From the NCBI GenBank assembly GCA_016741945.1, contig JACVCQ010000184.1, positions 1-5,732 on the forward strand: DNA of 5,732 nucleotides, given 5' to 3'. A program made the position numbers and the translations under genes. The DNA is from Chitinophagaceae bacterium (GTDB lineage: Bacteria > Bacteroidota > Bacteroidia > Chitinophagales > Chitinophagaceae). The notes under the pieces were generated by a model. That model was given only the letters and a program-made list of their open reading frames with translations, did not search any database and was not told the DNA's origin. Below are positions 1-5,732 of the stretch, in pieces. The stretch's first letter is position 1; every line of letters starts with the position of its first letter.

Positions 1-6
1 ACATTT

Positions 7-11
7 GTGAT
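7..11 (+). other. Apparent +1 frame break within the HMG-CoA lyase coding sequence
   Basis: Bases 1-9 in frame 1 read Thr-Phe-Val, matching the family block (S/T)-F-V-S-P-K. From base 11 the next frame reads S-A-K-G-L-P-K-M-A-D, which continues the same block. One extra base (A10 is the simplest choice) separates the two halves and creates TGA at 8-10 in the downstream frame. It could be a genuine mutation making a pseudogene, or a base error near a contig end. Only nine bases support the upstream half. Confidence -1.
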
Positions 12-721
12 CCGCCAAAGGCCTTCCAAAAATGGCGGATACCAAAGAAGTGATTCCAAAATTGGAATGGAATGGTGCTACTAAATTATTGGCCATCATC
101 GCTAATCAGCGTGGAGCAGAAGAAGCTATTGTATATGACGAGATTAGTTATCTGGGTTTTCCTTTTTCTCTTTCTCCTACTTTTCAGCAAAGGAATACGA
201 ATAGCACCATGGAAGAGAGCATGGATAGAATTAAAGCCATTCAGGAACTGTGTTTAAAAACCAACAAGGAATTGGTTGTATACCTGAGTATGGGATTTGG
301 GAATCCATACGGAGACGTATACAATGAAGATATTTTGCTTCATTGGACGGAAGTGATGGTTAAAGAAGGTATTGAAATCATTTCTCTAGCGGATACGGTT
401 GGCTTGGCTAGTCCGGAACAGATTCGTTTTGCATTAACTACACTCATCCCACAATATCCCGCAACTACTATTGGAGTTCATTTGCATTCAACAGCCATTA
501 ATTGGGAAGCCAAATTGTCAGCAGCCTTTGAATCGGGCTGTAAACGATTTGATGGTGCAATGAAGGGCATTGGGGGTTGTCCAATGGCGCAGGATGATTT
601 GGTAGGCAATATGGATACGGAAAAAATGATTCCTTATTTTCAGTCAAAAAAATTATTACAAGAATTACATCAAGAAGCGTTGATACAAAGTAGCAGTATG
701 GCACTACAAGTGTTTCAATAA
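11..721 (+). CDS. mvaB: Hydroxymethylglutaryl-CoA lyase, 5'-truncated (possible frame break at left edge)
   Basis: Probable HMG-CoA lyase, a TIM-barrel enzyme that cleaves (S)-HMG-CoA to acetyl-CoA and acetoacetate in leucine and ketone-body metabolism in the cytoplasm. Counting from the ATG at 32, visible family features are an N-terminal MADT segment aligning with the SFVSPK--PQM-D block, NPYGD (91-95), LADTVG (119-124), the metal-binding pair H150-x-H152 in GVHLHST, the active-site cysteine C183 in GIGGCP, and a following GN (N193). The family is usually about 285-300 residues, so roughly 55-65 N-terminal residues, including the catalytic Arg-Asp motif, lie before the window. The ATG at 32 is therefore an internal methionine rather than the true start. 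The open frame reaches back only to 11, because TGA at 8-10 is in frame; bases 1-9 read T-F-V in another frame, which suggests a one-base shift. The gene probably forms a unit with the GSCFA gene 6 bp downstream. The symbol follows Pseudomonas usage; family assignment is strong. Confidence -1.
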   Translation, partial: SAKGLPKMADTKEVIPKLEWNGATKLLAIIANQRGAEEAIVYDEISYLGFPFSLSPTFQQRNTNSTMEESMDRIKAIQELCLKTNKELVVYLSMGFGNPYGDVYNEDILLHWTEVMVKEGIEIISLADTVGLASPEQIRFALTTLIPQYPATTIGVHLHSTAINWEAKLSAAFESGCKRFDGAMKGIGGCPMAQDDLVGNMDTEKMIPYFQSKKLLQELHQEALIQSSSMALQVFQ

Positions 722-727
722 ATAAAT

Positions 728-1732
728 ATGAAGTTTCATTACGAATTTGATATTCAACCACCTGAGAAATTAATTCATCATCAGCAAAAATTAATGTTGA
801 TGGGTTCTTGCTTTACTGAGAATATCGGAGAGAAACTATCCAGATATAAGTTTACCGTACTGGAAAATCCAAACGGTATTTTATTCAATCCGGTAAGTGT
901 ATCTGAAGCCATCACACAATACATTGAGGAAAAAGTTTTCACAAGTGCTGATCTATTTCTGCTAAATGAAAGCTGGCATAGTTGGAAACACCATAGTCGT
1001 TACTCAGGTATCACACCGGAAGATGCTTTGCAGAAAATCAATCAATCCACAGCACAAGCGCATCAGTTTTTGAAAAATGCTGATCAAATCATGATCACAT
1101 TGGGTTCTGCATGGGTATATACCTTAACTGAAAAAGCAGCCAATGCAAAAAAAACTGCAGTAGCTGCCAATAATCACAAAGCACCTGCTGATTGGTTTGC
1201 TAAAAAACTATTGACTATAGAAGAAGTTTTGAGCATGTTGGACCACATGATACATCGACTTTTTCACTTCAATCCTAAACTGCAAATCATCTTTACCATC
1301 AGTCCGGTTAGACATCTGCGCGAAGGTGTTATTGAAAACAATAAGAGCAAAGCCGTATTAATTCAGGCAGTGCATCATCTGGTAGAGAAATTTGATCGAT
1401 TGTATTATTTCCCTGCTTATGAATTGGTGATTGATGATTTACGTGATTACAGATTTTATGCCGAAGATCTCGTTCATCCAAACTATCATGCCACCCAATA
1501 TGTATGGGAGAAACTAGTTAATGCATGTATGTCGGAAGAGACCCAAGCAGTTTTAAAAGAAATTGAGCCCATTCGATTAGCTGTACAGCATAAACCATTT
1601 AATCCGTCCACTCAGCAACACCAACAGTTTGTACAAACTTATCTGCATAAAGCCATACAAATGGAGAAACAATATCCATACATTAGCTGGAAAGAAGAGA
1701 TTGCTTATTTAGCATCTTGCTTGCACAAGTAA
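728..1732 (+). CDS. GSCFA domain-containing protein (SGNH-hydrolase-like)
   Basis: A 334-residue protein of the GSCFA family, common in Bacteroidota and of unproven function. The defining motif is GSCF at 26-29, after a beta-strand-like LMLM. Further conserved-looking blocks are NPNGILFNP (48-56), TLGSAWVY (124-131), FTISPVRHLREG (189-200), YYFPAYE (226-232) and DLRDYRFYAEDLVHPN (237-252). The pattern resembles an SGNH esterase: S27 would be the nucleophile (block I), and D247-L-V-H250 fits the block V D-x-x-H pair. This catalytic reading is inference; no substrate is known. No signal peptide or membrane segment is visible, so it is probably cytoplasmic. The ATG at 728 lies 6 bp after the HMG-CoA lyase stop and suits the family's N-terminus, which begins close to the GSCF motif. 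No Shine-Dalgarno is present; the upstream bases are A/T-rich. It converges on miaE with only 5 bp between stops. Confidence -1.
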   Translation: MKFHYEFDIQPPEKLIHHQQKLMLMGSCFTENIGEKLSRYKFTVLENPNGILFNPVSVSEAITQYIEEKVFTSADLFLLNESWHSWKHHSRYSGITPEDALQKINQSTAQAHQFLKNADQIMITLGSAWVYTLTEKAANAKKTAVAANNHKAPADWFAKKLLTIEEVLSMLDHMIHRLFHFNPKLQIIFTISPVRHLREGVIENNKSKAVLIQAVHHLVEKFDRLYYFPAYELVIDDLRDYRFYAEDLVHPNYHATQYVWEKLVNACMSEETQAVLKEIEPIRLAVQHKPFNPSTQQHQQFVQTYLHKAIQMEKQYPYISWKEEIAYLASCLHK

Positions 1733-1737
1733 GGGTA

Positions 1738-2346
1738 TCAATGTATTCGATCTCCTCGGAGTTCTAGATCCTGCATGATTCTTGATTCATAATCCAGCCA
1801 CTCTTTCCAACGCTTACGTACTTTCTCTTTATCGATATATAATTCAGCCAATTCAATGAATAAAGTATAATGTCCGGCTTCACTTTCCATAAAACGTCGA
1901 TAAAAATTACGAAGGTATTCATCTTGCAATCCTTCACTCAGTCTTTTGAAACGCTCACAACTTCTGGCTTCAATGAGTGCCATTGTCAATAATTGATCCA
2001 GAAAACGCCCTTCTTCACTGCCGCCTTTTTGCTGAAACTCAATCAGTTTATTAACATAGAGATCTTTTCGTTGGGTACCTAATGGTAAACCACGTTTATG
2101 CAATTCATGTAAAACCAATCTGAAATGTCCCCATTCCTCGGTAACAATGGGAGAGAGCTGTTTTACGAGTTCAACGCGCTGAGAATAACGTTGAATCAAT
2201 GAAATACAGGTCAGTGCAGCTTTTTGCTCACAATATGCATGATCGGTAAGAATATCTTCCAAACGAATGCTAGCCAAATCTACCCAACGTGGATCGGTGG
2301 GTAATTGTAGTCCAAGTATATTCTTTGTATGTTCAGATAATTCCAT
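1738..2346 (-). CDS. miaE: tRNA-(ms[2]io[6]A)-hydroxylase MiaE
   Basis: A 202-residue ferritin-like diiron monooxygenase of the MiaE family. In the family, MiaE hydroxylates the isopentenyl side chain of 2-methylthio-N6-isopentenyladenosine at tRNA position 37, using O2, after MiaA and MiaB have acted. Both halves of the diiron site can be read: E40 in DHAYCEQKAA with the E71-x-x-H74 helix in TEEWGHF, then E126 in ALIEARSCERF with E156-x-x-H159 in ESEAGHY. The length matches the usual size of about 200 residues, and nothing appears truncated. The ATG at 2344-2346 has no Shine-Dalgarno. A TTACTTTG element (rc of 2365-2372) lies 18 nt upstream and may be a -7 box. The gene is divergent from bioF and convergent with the GSCFA gene, so it is probably transcribed alone. 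The assignment is strong, although the tRNA substrate in this organism is assumed. Confidence -1.
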   Translation of the reverse strand: MELSEHTKNILGLQLPTDPRWVDLASIRLEDILTDHAYCEQKAALTCISLIQRYSQRVELVKQLSPIVTEEWGHFRLVLHELHKRGLPLGTQRKDLYVNKLIEFQQKGGSEEGRFLDQLLTMALIEARSCERFKRLSEGLQDEYLRNFYRRFMESEAGHYTLFIELAELYIDKEKVRKRWKEWLDYESRIMQDLELRGDRIH

Positions 2347-2417
2347 TCACTATCATTTCAGCTACAAAGTAAATACTTGCAGCGGTTAGATTTTCTTTTT
2401 GCCTTAGTTTTACTTTT
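2347..2417. promoter_or_regulatory. Divergent miaE/bioF intergenic region with weak promoter elements
   Basis: This 71-bp gap must hold start signals for both genes. Towards miaE, TTACTTTG (minus strand, 2372-2365) matches the Bacteroidota -7 consensus TAnnTTTG at 5 of 6 fixed positions, but no TTG lies at the expected distance upstream. Towards bioF, TCTTTTTG (2394-2401) also matches 5 of 6, with a TTG at 2377-2379. That spacing is 14 bp, shorter than the usual 17-23. Both leaders would be only about 10 nt. No operator-like palindrome or BirA-type site was recognised. Confidence -1.
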
Positions 2418-3506
2418 ATGTATGCTGATGATTTTCTCCGTCGGAAATTGGATGAACGTGTAGCTAAGCAGTCGCTCAGACAGTTGCAGCAACATACCGG
2501 TGCCATTGATTTCTGTTCCAATGATTATTTGGGAATCGCTACTCATCATTTGTTGAATAGAGATGAGGTGCAAATGTGTTCCGGTTCTATGGGCTCCAGA
2601 TTATTAGCAGGTAATTATCCATTGATCAATGAAACAGAACAAAAGATTGCCACCTTTCATCAAGCAGAAGCGGCATTGATCTTTAATTCAGGCTATGATG
2701 CCAATCTTGGATTACTGTCTAGTGTACCACAAAAAGGAGACACGATTTTATACGATTATCTGTCTCATGCATCTATACGGGATGGAATACGATTGTCTTT
2801 TGCACGTTCTTTTTCTTTCGCACATAATGATCTGAATGATCTTGAATCAAAATTGAAACAAGCTACCGGAACCATTTTTATTGTTACTGAATCAGTGTTT
2901 AGTATGGATGGAGATACTTGTCCATTAGACGCATTGGTGACCTTGGCAGATCGGTACCAGGCGCATTTGATGATTGATGAAGCACATGCAACCGGAGTAA
3001 TCGGTGATCATGGAGAAGGGTTAGTACAGCATTTAGGGTATGATTCCAAGGTCTTCGCACGTATCCATACATTTGGAAAAGCTTGTGGTTGTCACGGAGC
3101 AGTTGTACTAGGTTCCAATCAACTAAAAACCTATCTCATCAATTTTGCCAGAAGTTTGATGTATTCTACTTCTTTGCCTGAACATGCAGTTGCGATGATC
3201 AGTAGATCATATGATCTATTTCCAACAATGAAAAAAGAGAGACAACAATTAGAACACTTGATCCAACATTTTCAGTCTGTAACAGTTCGTTATGAAAAAT
3301 TGGTATCCAATACACCCATACAAGGTGTAGTTGTTCCGGGAAATACGGTAGTGAAAGCATTGGCAGAGCAATTACAAGCACATCATTTCGATATTTGTCC
3401 AATATTGTATCCTACCGTACCGGAAGGAAAGGAGCGATTACGCATTGTATTACACTCCTTCAATACCATAGAAGAGGTCCAAGCTTTGATTACTCATTTG
3501 AGTTGA
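2418..3506 (+). CDS. bioF: 8-amino-7-oxononanoate synthase (KAPA synthase) BioF
   Basis: A 362-residue fold-type I PLP enzyme of the alpha-oxoamine synthase family. BioF condenses pimeloyl-ACP (or pimeloyl-CoA) with L-alanine to give 8-amino-7-oxononanoate, CO2 and CoA/ACP, the first committed step of biotin ring assembly in the cytoplasm. Visible motifs are FCSNDYLG (32-39), GSMGSRLLAGN (56-66), the SHAS histidine H117, SVFSMDGD (159-166), the cofactor-binding D187 and H190 in IDEAHATG, and the PLP Schiff-base lysine K221 in HTFGKACGCHGA. It is slightly shorter than the 384-residue E. coli enzyme, but N- and C-terminal family blocks are present. The ATG at 2418 gives the expected short helical lead before the SNDYLG block. 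Related enzymes (Kbl, serine palmitoyltransferase, CqsA-like) are the main alternatives; the short N-terminus and the GSMGSRL and TFGKACGCHGA blocks favour BioF. No other bio gene is visible, so the gene appears to stand alone here. Confidence -1.
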   Translation: MYADDFLRRKLDERVAKQSLRQLQQHTGAIDFCSNDYLGIATHHLLNRDEVQMCSGSMGSRLLAGNYPLINETEQKIATFHQAEAALIFNSGYDANLGLLSSVPQKGDTILYDYLSHASIRDGIRLSFARSFSFAHNDLNDLESKLKQATGTIFIVTESVFSMDGDTCPLDALVTLADRYQAHLMIDEAHATGVIGDHGEGLVQHLGYDSKVFARIHTFGKACGCHGAVVLGSNQLKTYLINFARSLMYSTSLPEHAVAMISRSYDLFPTMKKERQQLEHLIQHFQSVTVRYEKLVSNTPIQGVVVPGNTVVKALAEQLQAHHFDICPILYPTVPEGKERLRIVLHSFNTIEEVQALITHLS

Positions 3507-3510
3507 TCAA
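3486..3510. terminator. Imperfect hairpin over the bioF stop, possible bidirectional termination signal
   Basis: TTGAT (3486-3490) pairs with ATCAA (3506-3510), and ACTCA (3492-3496) pairs with TGAGT (3499-3503), with a small 1x2 internal loop between the stems. The stem covers the end of bioF and its TGA at a convergent junction where both transcripts should end. It is A/T-rich and lacks a T-tract on either side, so it does not meet the intrinsic terminator pattern. It is listed as a weak candidate. Confidence -1.
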
Positions 3511-3521
3511 TATGGCCGCAA

Positions 3522-4703
3522 TCATTTGAATGGGTTACTCCATTTCTTATCTGTATATAAATTTGTTCCCGTTAATGTTCTTAAAAAAGCCATGACTGCA
3601 TTCACTTCCGCTGCTGTAAGGTTCAATTGTTGACCATTGCCATTAGGTCTTAATCTGGGGTCCAATCTATTATTACCTGGTGCAATATTGATATTACCAT
3701 AGTGTCCGATCACTGCCTGCAGGCTATTAATAGAAGCGGTATGCATCATATTGCCATTGAGTGAGCCTGATGGATTCACTAAGTCTCTGAGTGATGGAGC
3801 TCTTGTATTATTCACATCTATTCCGGTTGCATTGAGTCTTCCAATGATACCATTATTACCACTATTGGGATCAATATCAAACTCTGGGGCTCTATGACAA
3901 CCACCACAACCTAATCCACCCGTTGTTCTGATACCATTTTGATCAAAGACGGGAGGCGCAAGAAATAAATTCTTACCTTGGTTCTCTTGTGCAGTAAAAT
4001 TGGGAAAGTTTTGATTGTCATTATTAACTTGTGCTCGTCCTACATCATACTTTGAATCGAAAGATTGAATACTTCGAACAAATTGCGCCAAACATTCCTG
4101 TAATTTCTGTTCAGTGATTGTGGTATTGCCATAGGCAAACTGAAATAGATCCTGATAATAATTGATACCCTGTAGTTTGGTAAGCAATGCCCCAATGGCA
4201 GGTCTACCATTCTGTCCGCTAAAACCCATTTCAGCATGATCTTGTATGGGTTGAGTGGTCTGTAATTCTAAAGTACCCGCTCTTTCATCCCAGAAAAATT
4301 TAGCCTCAGCAGCAAACCGAGCATTGACCAAACGCATAGAATGTCTTCCCGTAAGCCCTCCACTTACACCTCTACTGGCAATAGCAGTATCGCTAAAAGC
4401 GAATGTTTGCTGATGACAAGAAGCACAGGATATCGTATTATCAATACTTAGATTTTTGTCATAAAACAAAACACGCCCCAACGTTGCTTTTGCGTTGGTG
4501 ATCGGGTTTCCTCCTGTATTATCTCTGGTAATATAAGCCGGTATTCCTTGATTTGAATAATTTTCAAGCTGATTTAGATTGATGTTGGAACCAAAAGTAT
4601 TGGTAACAGATTCATAAACGGGTACTGTACTGTCTTTGCTTTTACAGAATTGCAGTAAGGTGATCGATGCGATCAGCATACCGGTAATCAGGGCTTTTTT
4701 CAT
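3522..4703 (-). CDS. Di-haem cytochrome c peroxidase / MauG-family protein
   Basis: A 393-residue exported protein of the CCP/MauG family, which uses two c-type haems to reduce hydrogen peroxide or, in MauG, to oxidise a protein substrate. Numbering from the ATG at 4703, haem-binding motifs are CASCH (93-97) and CGGCH (266-270). Other family blocks are GRVLFYDKNLS (76-86), FFWDERA (136-142) with the tryptophan usual before the inter-haem region, QDHAEMG (154-160), RSIQSFDSKYD (210-220) and the C-terminal TRAPSLRDL...MMHTASINSLQAVIGHYG. The N-terminus (MKKALITGMLIASITLLQFC) is a signal sequence. Cys20 suggests a lipoprotein, but F at -1 and Q at -2 are poor for a lipobox. A TTG at 4727 would add eight residues ahead of the signal peptide and sits inside a promoter-like element, so the ATG at 4703 is preferred. 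The electron donor is unknown. It is convergent with bioF and divergent from the acylase gene. Confidence -1.
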   Translation of the reverse strand: MKKALITGMLIASITLLQFCKSKDSTVPVYESVTNTFGSNINLNQLENYSNQGIPAYITRDNTGGNPITNAKATLGRVLFYDKNLSIDNTISCASCHQQTFAFSDTAIASRGVSGGLTGRHSMRLVNARFAAEAKFFWDERAGTLELQTTQPIQDHAEMGFSGQNGRPAIGALLTKLQGINYYQDLFQFAYGNTTITEQKLQECLAQFVRSIQSFDSKYDVGRAQVNNDNQNFPNFTAQENQGKNLFLAPPVFDQNGIRTTGGLGCGGCHRAPEFDIDPNSGNNGIIGRLNATGIDVNNTRAPSLRDLVNPSGSLNGNMMHTASINSLQAVIGHYGNINIAPGNNRLDPRLRPNGNGQQLNLTAAEVNAVMAFLRTLTGTNLYTDKKWSNPFK

Positions 4704-4724
4704 ATCAGGGCTTTTGGGTATGAC

Positions 4725-4754
4725 CAAACGAATTGGAGTAGGTTTAAAAGCAAA
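4725..4754 (-). promoter_or_regulatory. Candidate Bacteroidota-type promoter for the di-haem peroxidase
   Basis: On the minus strand, TTTG (4754-4751) is followed after 18 bp by TTCGTTTG (4732-4725). This matches the Bacteroidota -33 TTTG and -7 TAnnTTTG elements, with 5 of 6 fixed positions in the -7 box and spacing inside the usual 17-23 bp. Transcription would begin near 4718, leaving a leader of about 15 nt before the ATG at 4703. The alternative TTG start at 4727 forms the last three bases of this -7 box, which argues against it. Confidence -1.
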
Positions 4755-4797
4755 TCAGCATATCAGACCTTTTTATAGCATTATTTGCATTCTTATC

Positions 4798-4819
4798 TAT
4801 AGTTGTTACAACAACCATA
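4798..4819. promoter_or_regulatory. 22-bp near-perfect palindrome, candidate operator in the divergent region
   Basis: The left arm TATAGTTGTT (4798-4807) and right arm AACAACCATA (4810-4819) are inverted repeats around a two-base AC centre, pairing at 9 of 10 positions (mismatch A4801/C4816). The core GTTGTT/AACAAC is perfect. A two-base centre suits a dimeric regulator better than an RNA hairpin. It lies 38 bp before the acylase start and about 45 bp upstream of the peroxidase -33 element. The left arm, TATAGTTG, also resembles a -7 box, but no TTG sits at a proper distance upstream of it. No regulator is identified. Confidence -1.
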
Positions 4820-4857
4820 TCCCAAAATCCCTTAAATTCATTGCATAAATTGATGCC

Positions 4858-5732
4858 ATGCGAATTGTCCCCATGCTGGTTTCGGCTATCTGTACAGCCG
4901 GACTTGTTGTAACACTCAATACGCAACTGCCGGTAAGCGGTAGTAAAACACCCCGTTTGGGTTATTTTCTCTCACCACAAAAAGGTTTCTGGCAAAATGC
5001 AGAGCCTTCAGATGCATCCCATGGTGGAGAGATTACATTGACAGGAATCAGGTCTAAAGTGGAAGTCTTGATAGATGAGCGGCTGGTGCCTCATATCTAT
5101 GCAGAGAATGATGCAGATGCTTATTATGCACAAGGGTACCTACATGCAAAGTATCGATTATGGCAGATGGAATTTCAAACTCATGTAGCTGCAGGAAGAC
5201 TAAGTGAGATCGTTGGACCTGATAGAATTGATACAGATAAGTATTTCAGAAGAATGGGAATGGTATATGCCGCAGAAAAAACCATGCGGGAAGCATCCAG
5301 GAATAAAGATATCCAAACCGCCATGGAAGCATATGCCAATGGGGTGAATGATTATATTCAATCATTAGAACCTCATGAAATTCCATTCGAATATAAATTA
5401 CTGGATTATCAACCTGAAGAATGGACACCTTTCAAAACCTATCTGTTTCTGATGTTCATGTCATACGACCTTACCGGAAGAGGTATCAGCAGTGATCTGC
5501 AAATGACCAATGCTAAAAACTATTTCGGTTATGAAGATTTTGATCAGTTATTCACCAATGTTCAGGATTCTCTAGATCCAATCATTCCCAAAGGAACAGT
5601 ATATCCTACTCCTGCTGTATCGGTAACCCCACCCTCAGATGTTGATTCTCTTTATTTAGGTAAAACAAATAGTTTCAATACAACAACAGTACCGGTTGTA
5701 CCGGTTAAAAACAATGGAAGTAATAACTGGGG
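4858..5732 (+). CDS. Penicillin acylase family protein, 3'-truncated by the window
   Basis: The first 291 residues of an Ntn-hydrolase of the penicillin acylase family; the reading frame stays open to the window edge. Family members are exported precursors that cut themselves into alpha and beta chains and hydrolyse amide bonds, for example in beta-lactams or N-acyl-homoserine lactones. Residues 3-20 form a hydrophobic export signal. GYFLSPQKGFWQNAE (35-49) resembles the Bacteroidota subgroup. The alpha-chain signature covers DERLVPHIYAENDADAYYAQGY (73-94), then HAKYRLWQMEFQTHVAAGRLSE (96-117). Residues about 240-286 are a Pro/Thr/Val/Asn-rich linker peptide. GSNNW (287-291) marks the self-cleavage site, and S288 (codon 5719-5721) should become the N-terminal nucleophile of the beta chain. 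The ATG at 4858 is the first start after an in-frame TAA at 4846-4848. No Shine-Dalgarno is seen. The substrate cannot be told from this part; the beta chain of roughly 500 residues lies outside. Confidence -1.
   Translation, partial: MRIVPMLVSAICTAGLVVTLNTQLPVSGSKTPRLGYFLSPQKGFWQNAEPSDASHGGEITLTGIRSKVEVLIDERLVPHIYAENDADAYYAQGYLHAKYRLWQMEFQTHVAAGRLSEIVGPDRIDTDKYFRRMGMVYAAEKTMREASRNKDIQTAMEAYANGVNDYIQSLEPHEIPFEYKLLDYQPEEWTPFKTYLFLMFMSYDLTGRGISSDLQMTNAKNYFGYEDFDQLFTNVQDSLDPIIPKGTVYPTPAVSVTPPSDVDSLYLGKTNSFNTTTVPVVPVKNNGSNNW
5689..5706 (+). repeat. Codon-aligned 9-bp tandem repeat in the acylase linker
   Basis: GTACCGGTT occurs twice in a row, in frame, encoding Val-Pro-Val twice (acylase residues 278-283 by codon position). 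It sits in the linker peptide, 12 bases before the catalytic serine codon at 5719. The two copies are identical at the DNA level, including all codons, which suggests recent slippage duplication or a locally repeat-prone linker. Confidence -1.

Noticed and set aside
498..761. Antisense open frame across the end of the HMG-CoA lyase gene
   Set aside because: It is the complement of a well-supported coding region, crosses into the GSCFA gene and has no recognisable motif.
1720..1770. Small inverted repeats near the GSCFA/miaE junction (CTTG-CA-CAAG at 1720-1729; CTCC-TC-GGAG at 1752-1761)
   Set aside because: The arms are four bases with two-base centres, lie inside coding sequence and have no T-tract, so they are not supportable as terminators.
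2333..2573. Two antisense open frames over the miaE/bioF gap and the start of bioF
   Set aside because: They overlap clear bioF coding sequence on the other strand and show no protein family features.
3199..3402. Antisense open frame inside bioF
   Set aside because: It is wholly within the conserved C-terminal domain of bioF and has no motif.
4040..4237. Alternative-frame open stretch on the minus strand inside the peroxidase gene
   Set aside because: It overlaps the supported CCP frame, which carries conserved blocks there.
4636..4926. Short open frames on both strands across the peroxidase/acylase intergenic region (4636-4848 +, 4744-4926 -)
   Set aside because: Each overlaps a signal-peptide-coding region of a real gene and gives peptides with no recognisable family, so the region is better read as regulatory.
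5246..5428. Antisense open frame inside the acylase gene
   Set aside because: It is a shadow of the conserved acylase alpha chain.
1..5732. CRISPR arrays, insertion sequences, tRNA/rRNA genes, riboswitches and defence or phage genes
   Set aside because: No spaced repeats, terminal inverted repeats, transposase motifs, cloverleaf patterns or atypical composition were seen by reading; all long frames are accounted for by known families.

Overview
The window looks like an ordinary chromosomal housekeeping segment from a member of the Bacteroidota. It is about 40% G+C by eye. None of the genes has a clear Shine-Dalgarno sequence, and the best promoter candidate resembles the Bacteroidota TTTG / TAnnTTTG type. 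A GSCFA-family protein and a penicillin acylase with the N-terminal FL-P--GFWQNAE signature also fit this phylum. My best guess is the Chitinophagaceae, but that rests on general resemblance only.

Layout. (1) A 5'-truncated HMG-CoA lyase (+, to 721) is followed after 6 bp by a GSCFA/SGNH-like protein (+, 728-1732), probably one transcription unit. (2) A convergent gene (-, 1738-2346) encodes the diiron tRNA hydroxylase MiaE. Its stop lies 5 bp from the GSCFA stop. (3) After a 71-bp divergent gap, bioF (+, 2418-3506) encodes 8-amino-7-oxononanoate synthase. (4) bioF converges, with a 15-bp gap, on a di-haem cytochrome c peroxidase / MauG-family gene (-, 3522-4703). An imperfect hairpin spans the bioF stop. 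(5) A 154-bp divergent intergenic region holds a plausible promoter for the peroxidase and a 22-bp near-perfect palindrome. (6) A penicillin-acylase-family gene starts at 4858 (+) and runs off the window, which ends just after its catalytic-serine motif GSNNW.

The products do not form one pathway. They represent leucine/ketone-body catabolism, an uncharacterised SGNH-like protein, tRNA modification, biotin synthesis, a periplasmic haem peroxidase and an exported amidase. I found no mobile element, CRISPR array, RNA gene or defence system, and I do not see a convincing new system. No stretch longer than 300 bases lacks a gene.

The points most worth checking are an apparent one-base frame break at the left edge of the HMG-CoA lyase gene, the palindrome in the divergent region, a start correction for the peroxidase (ATG at 4703, not TTG at 4727), its possible MauG-type tyrosine haem ligand, and a codon-aligned tandem repeat just before the acylase self-processing site.
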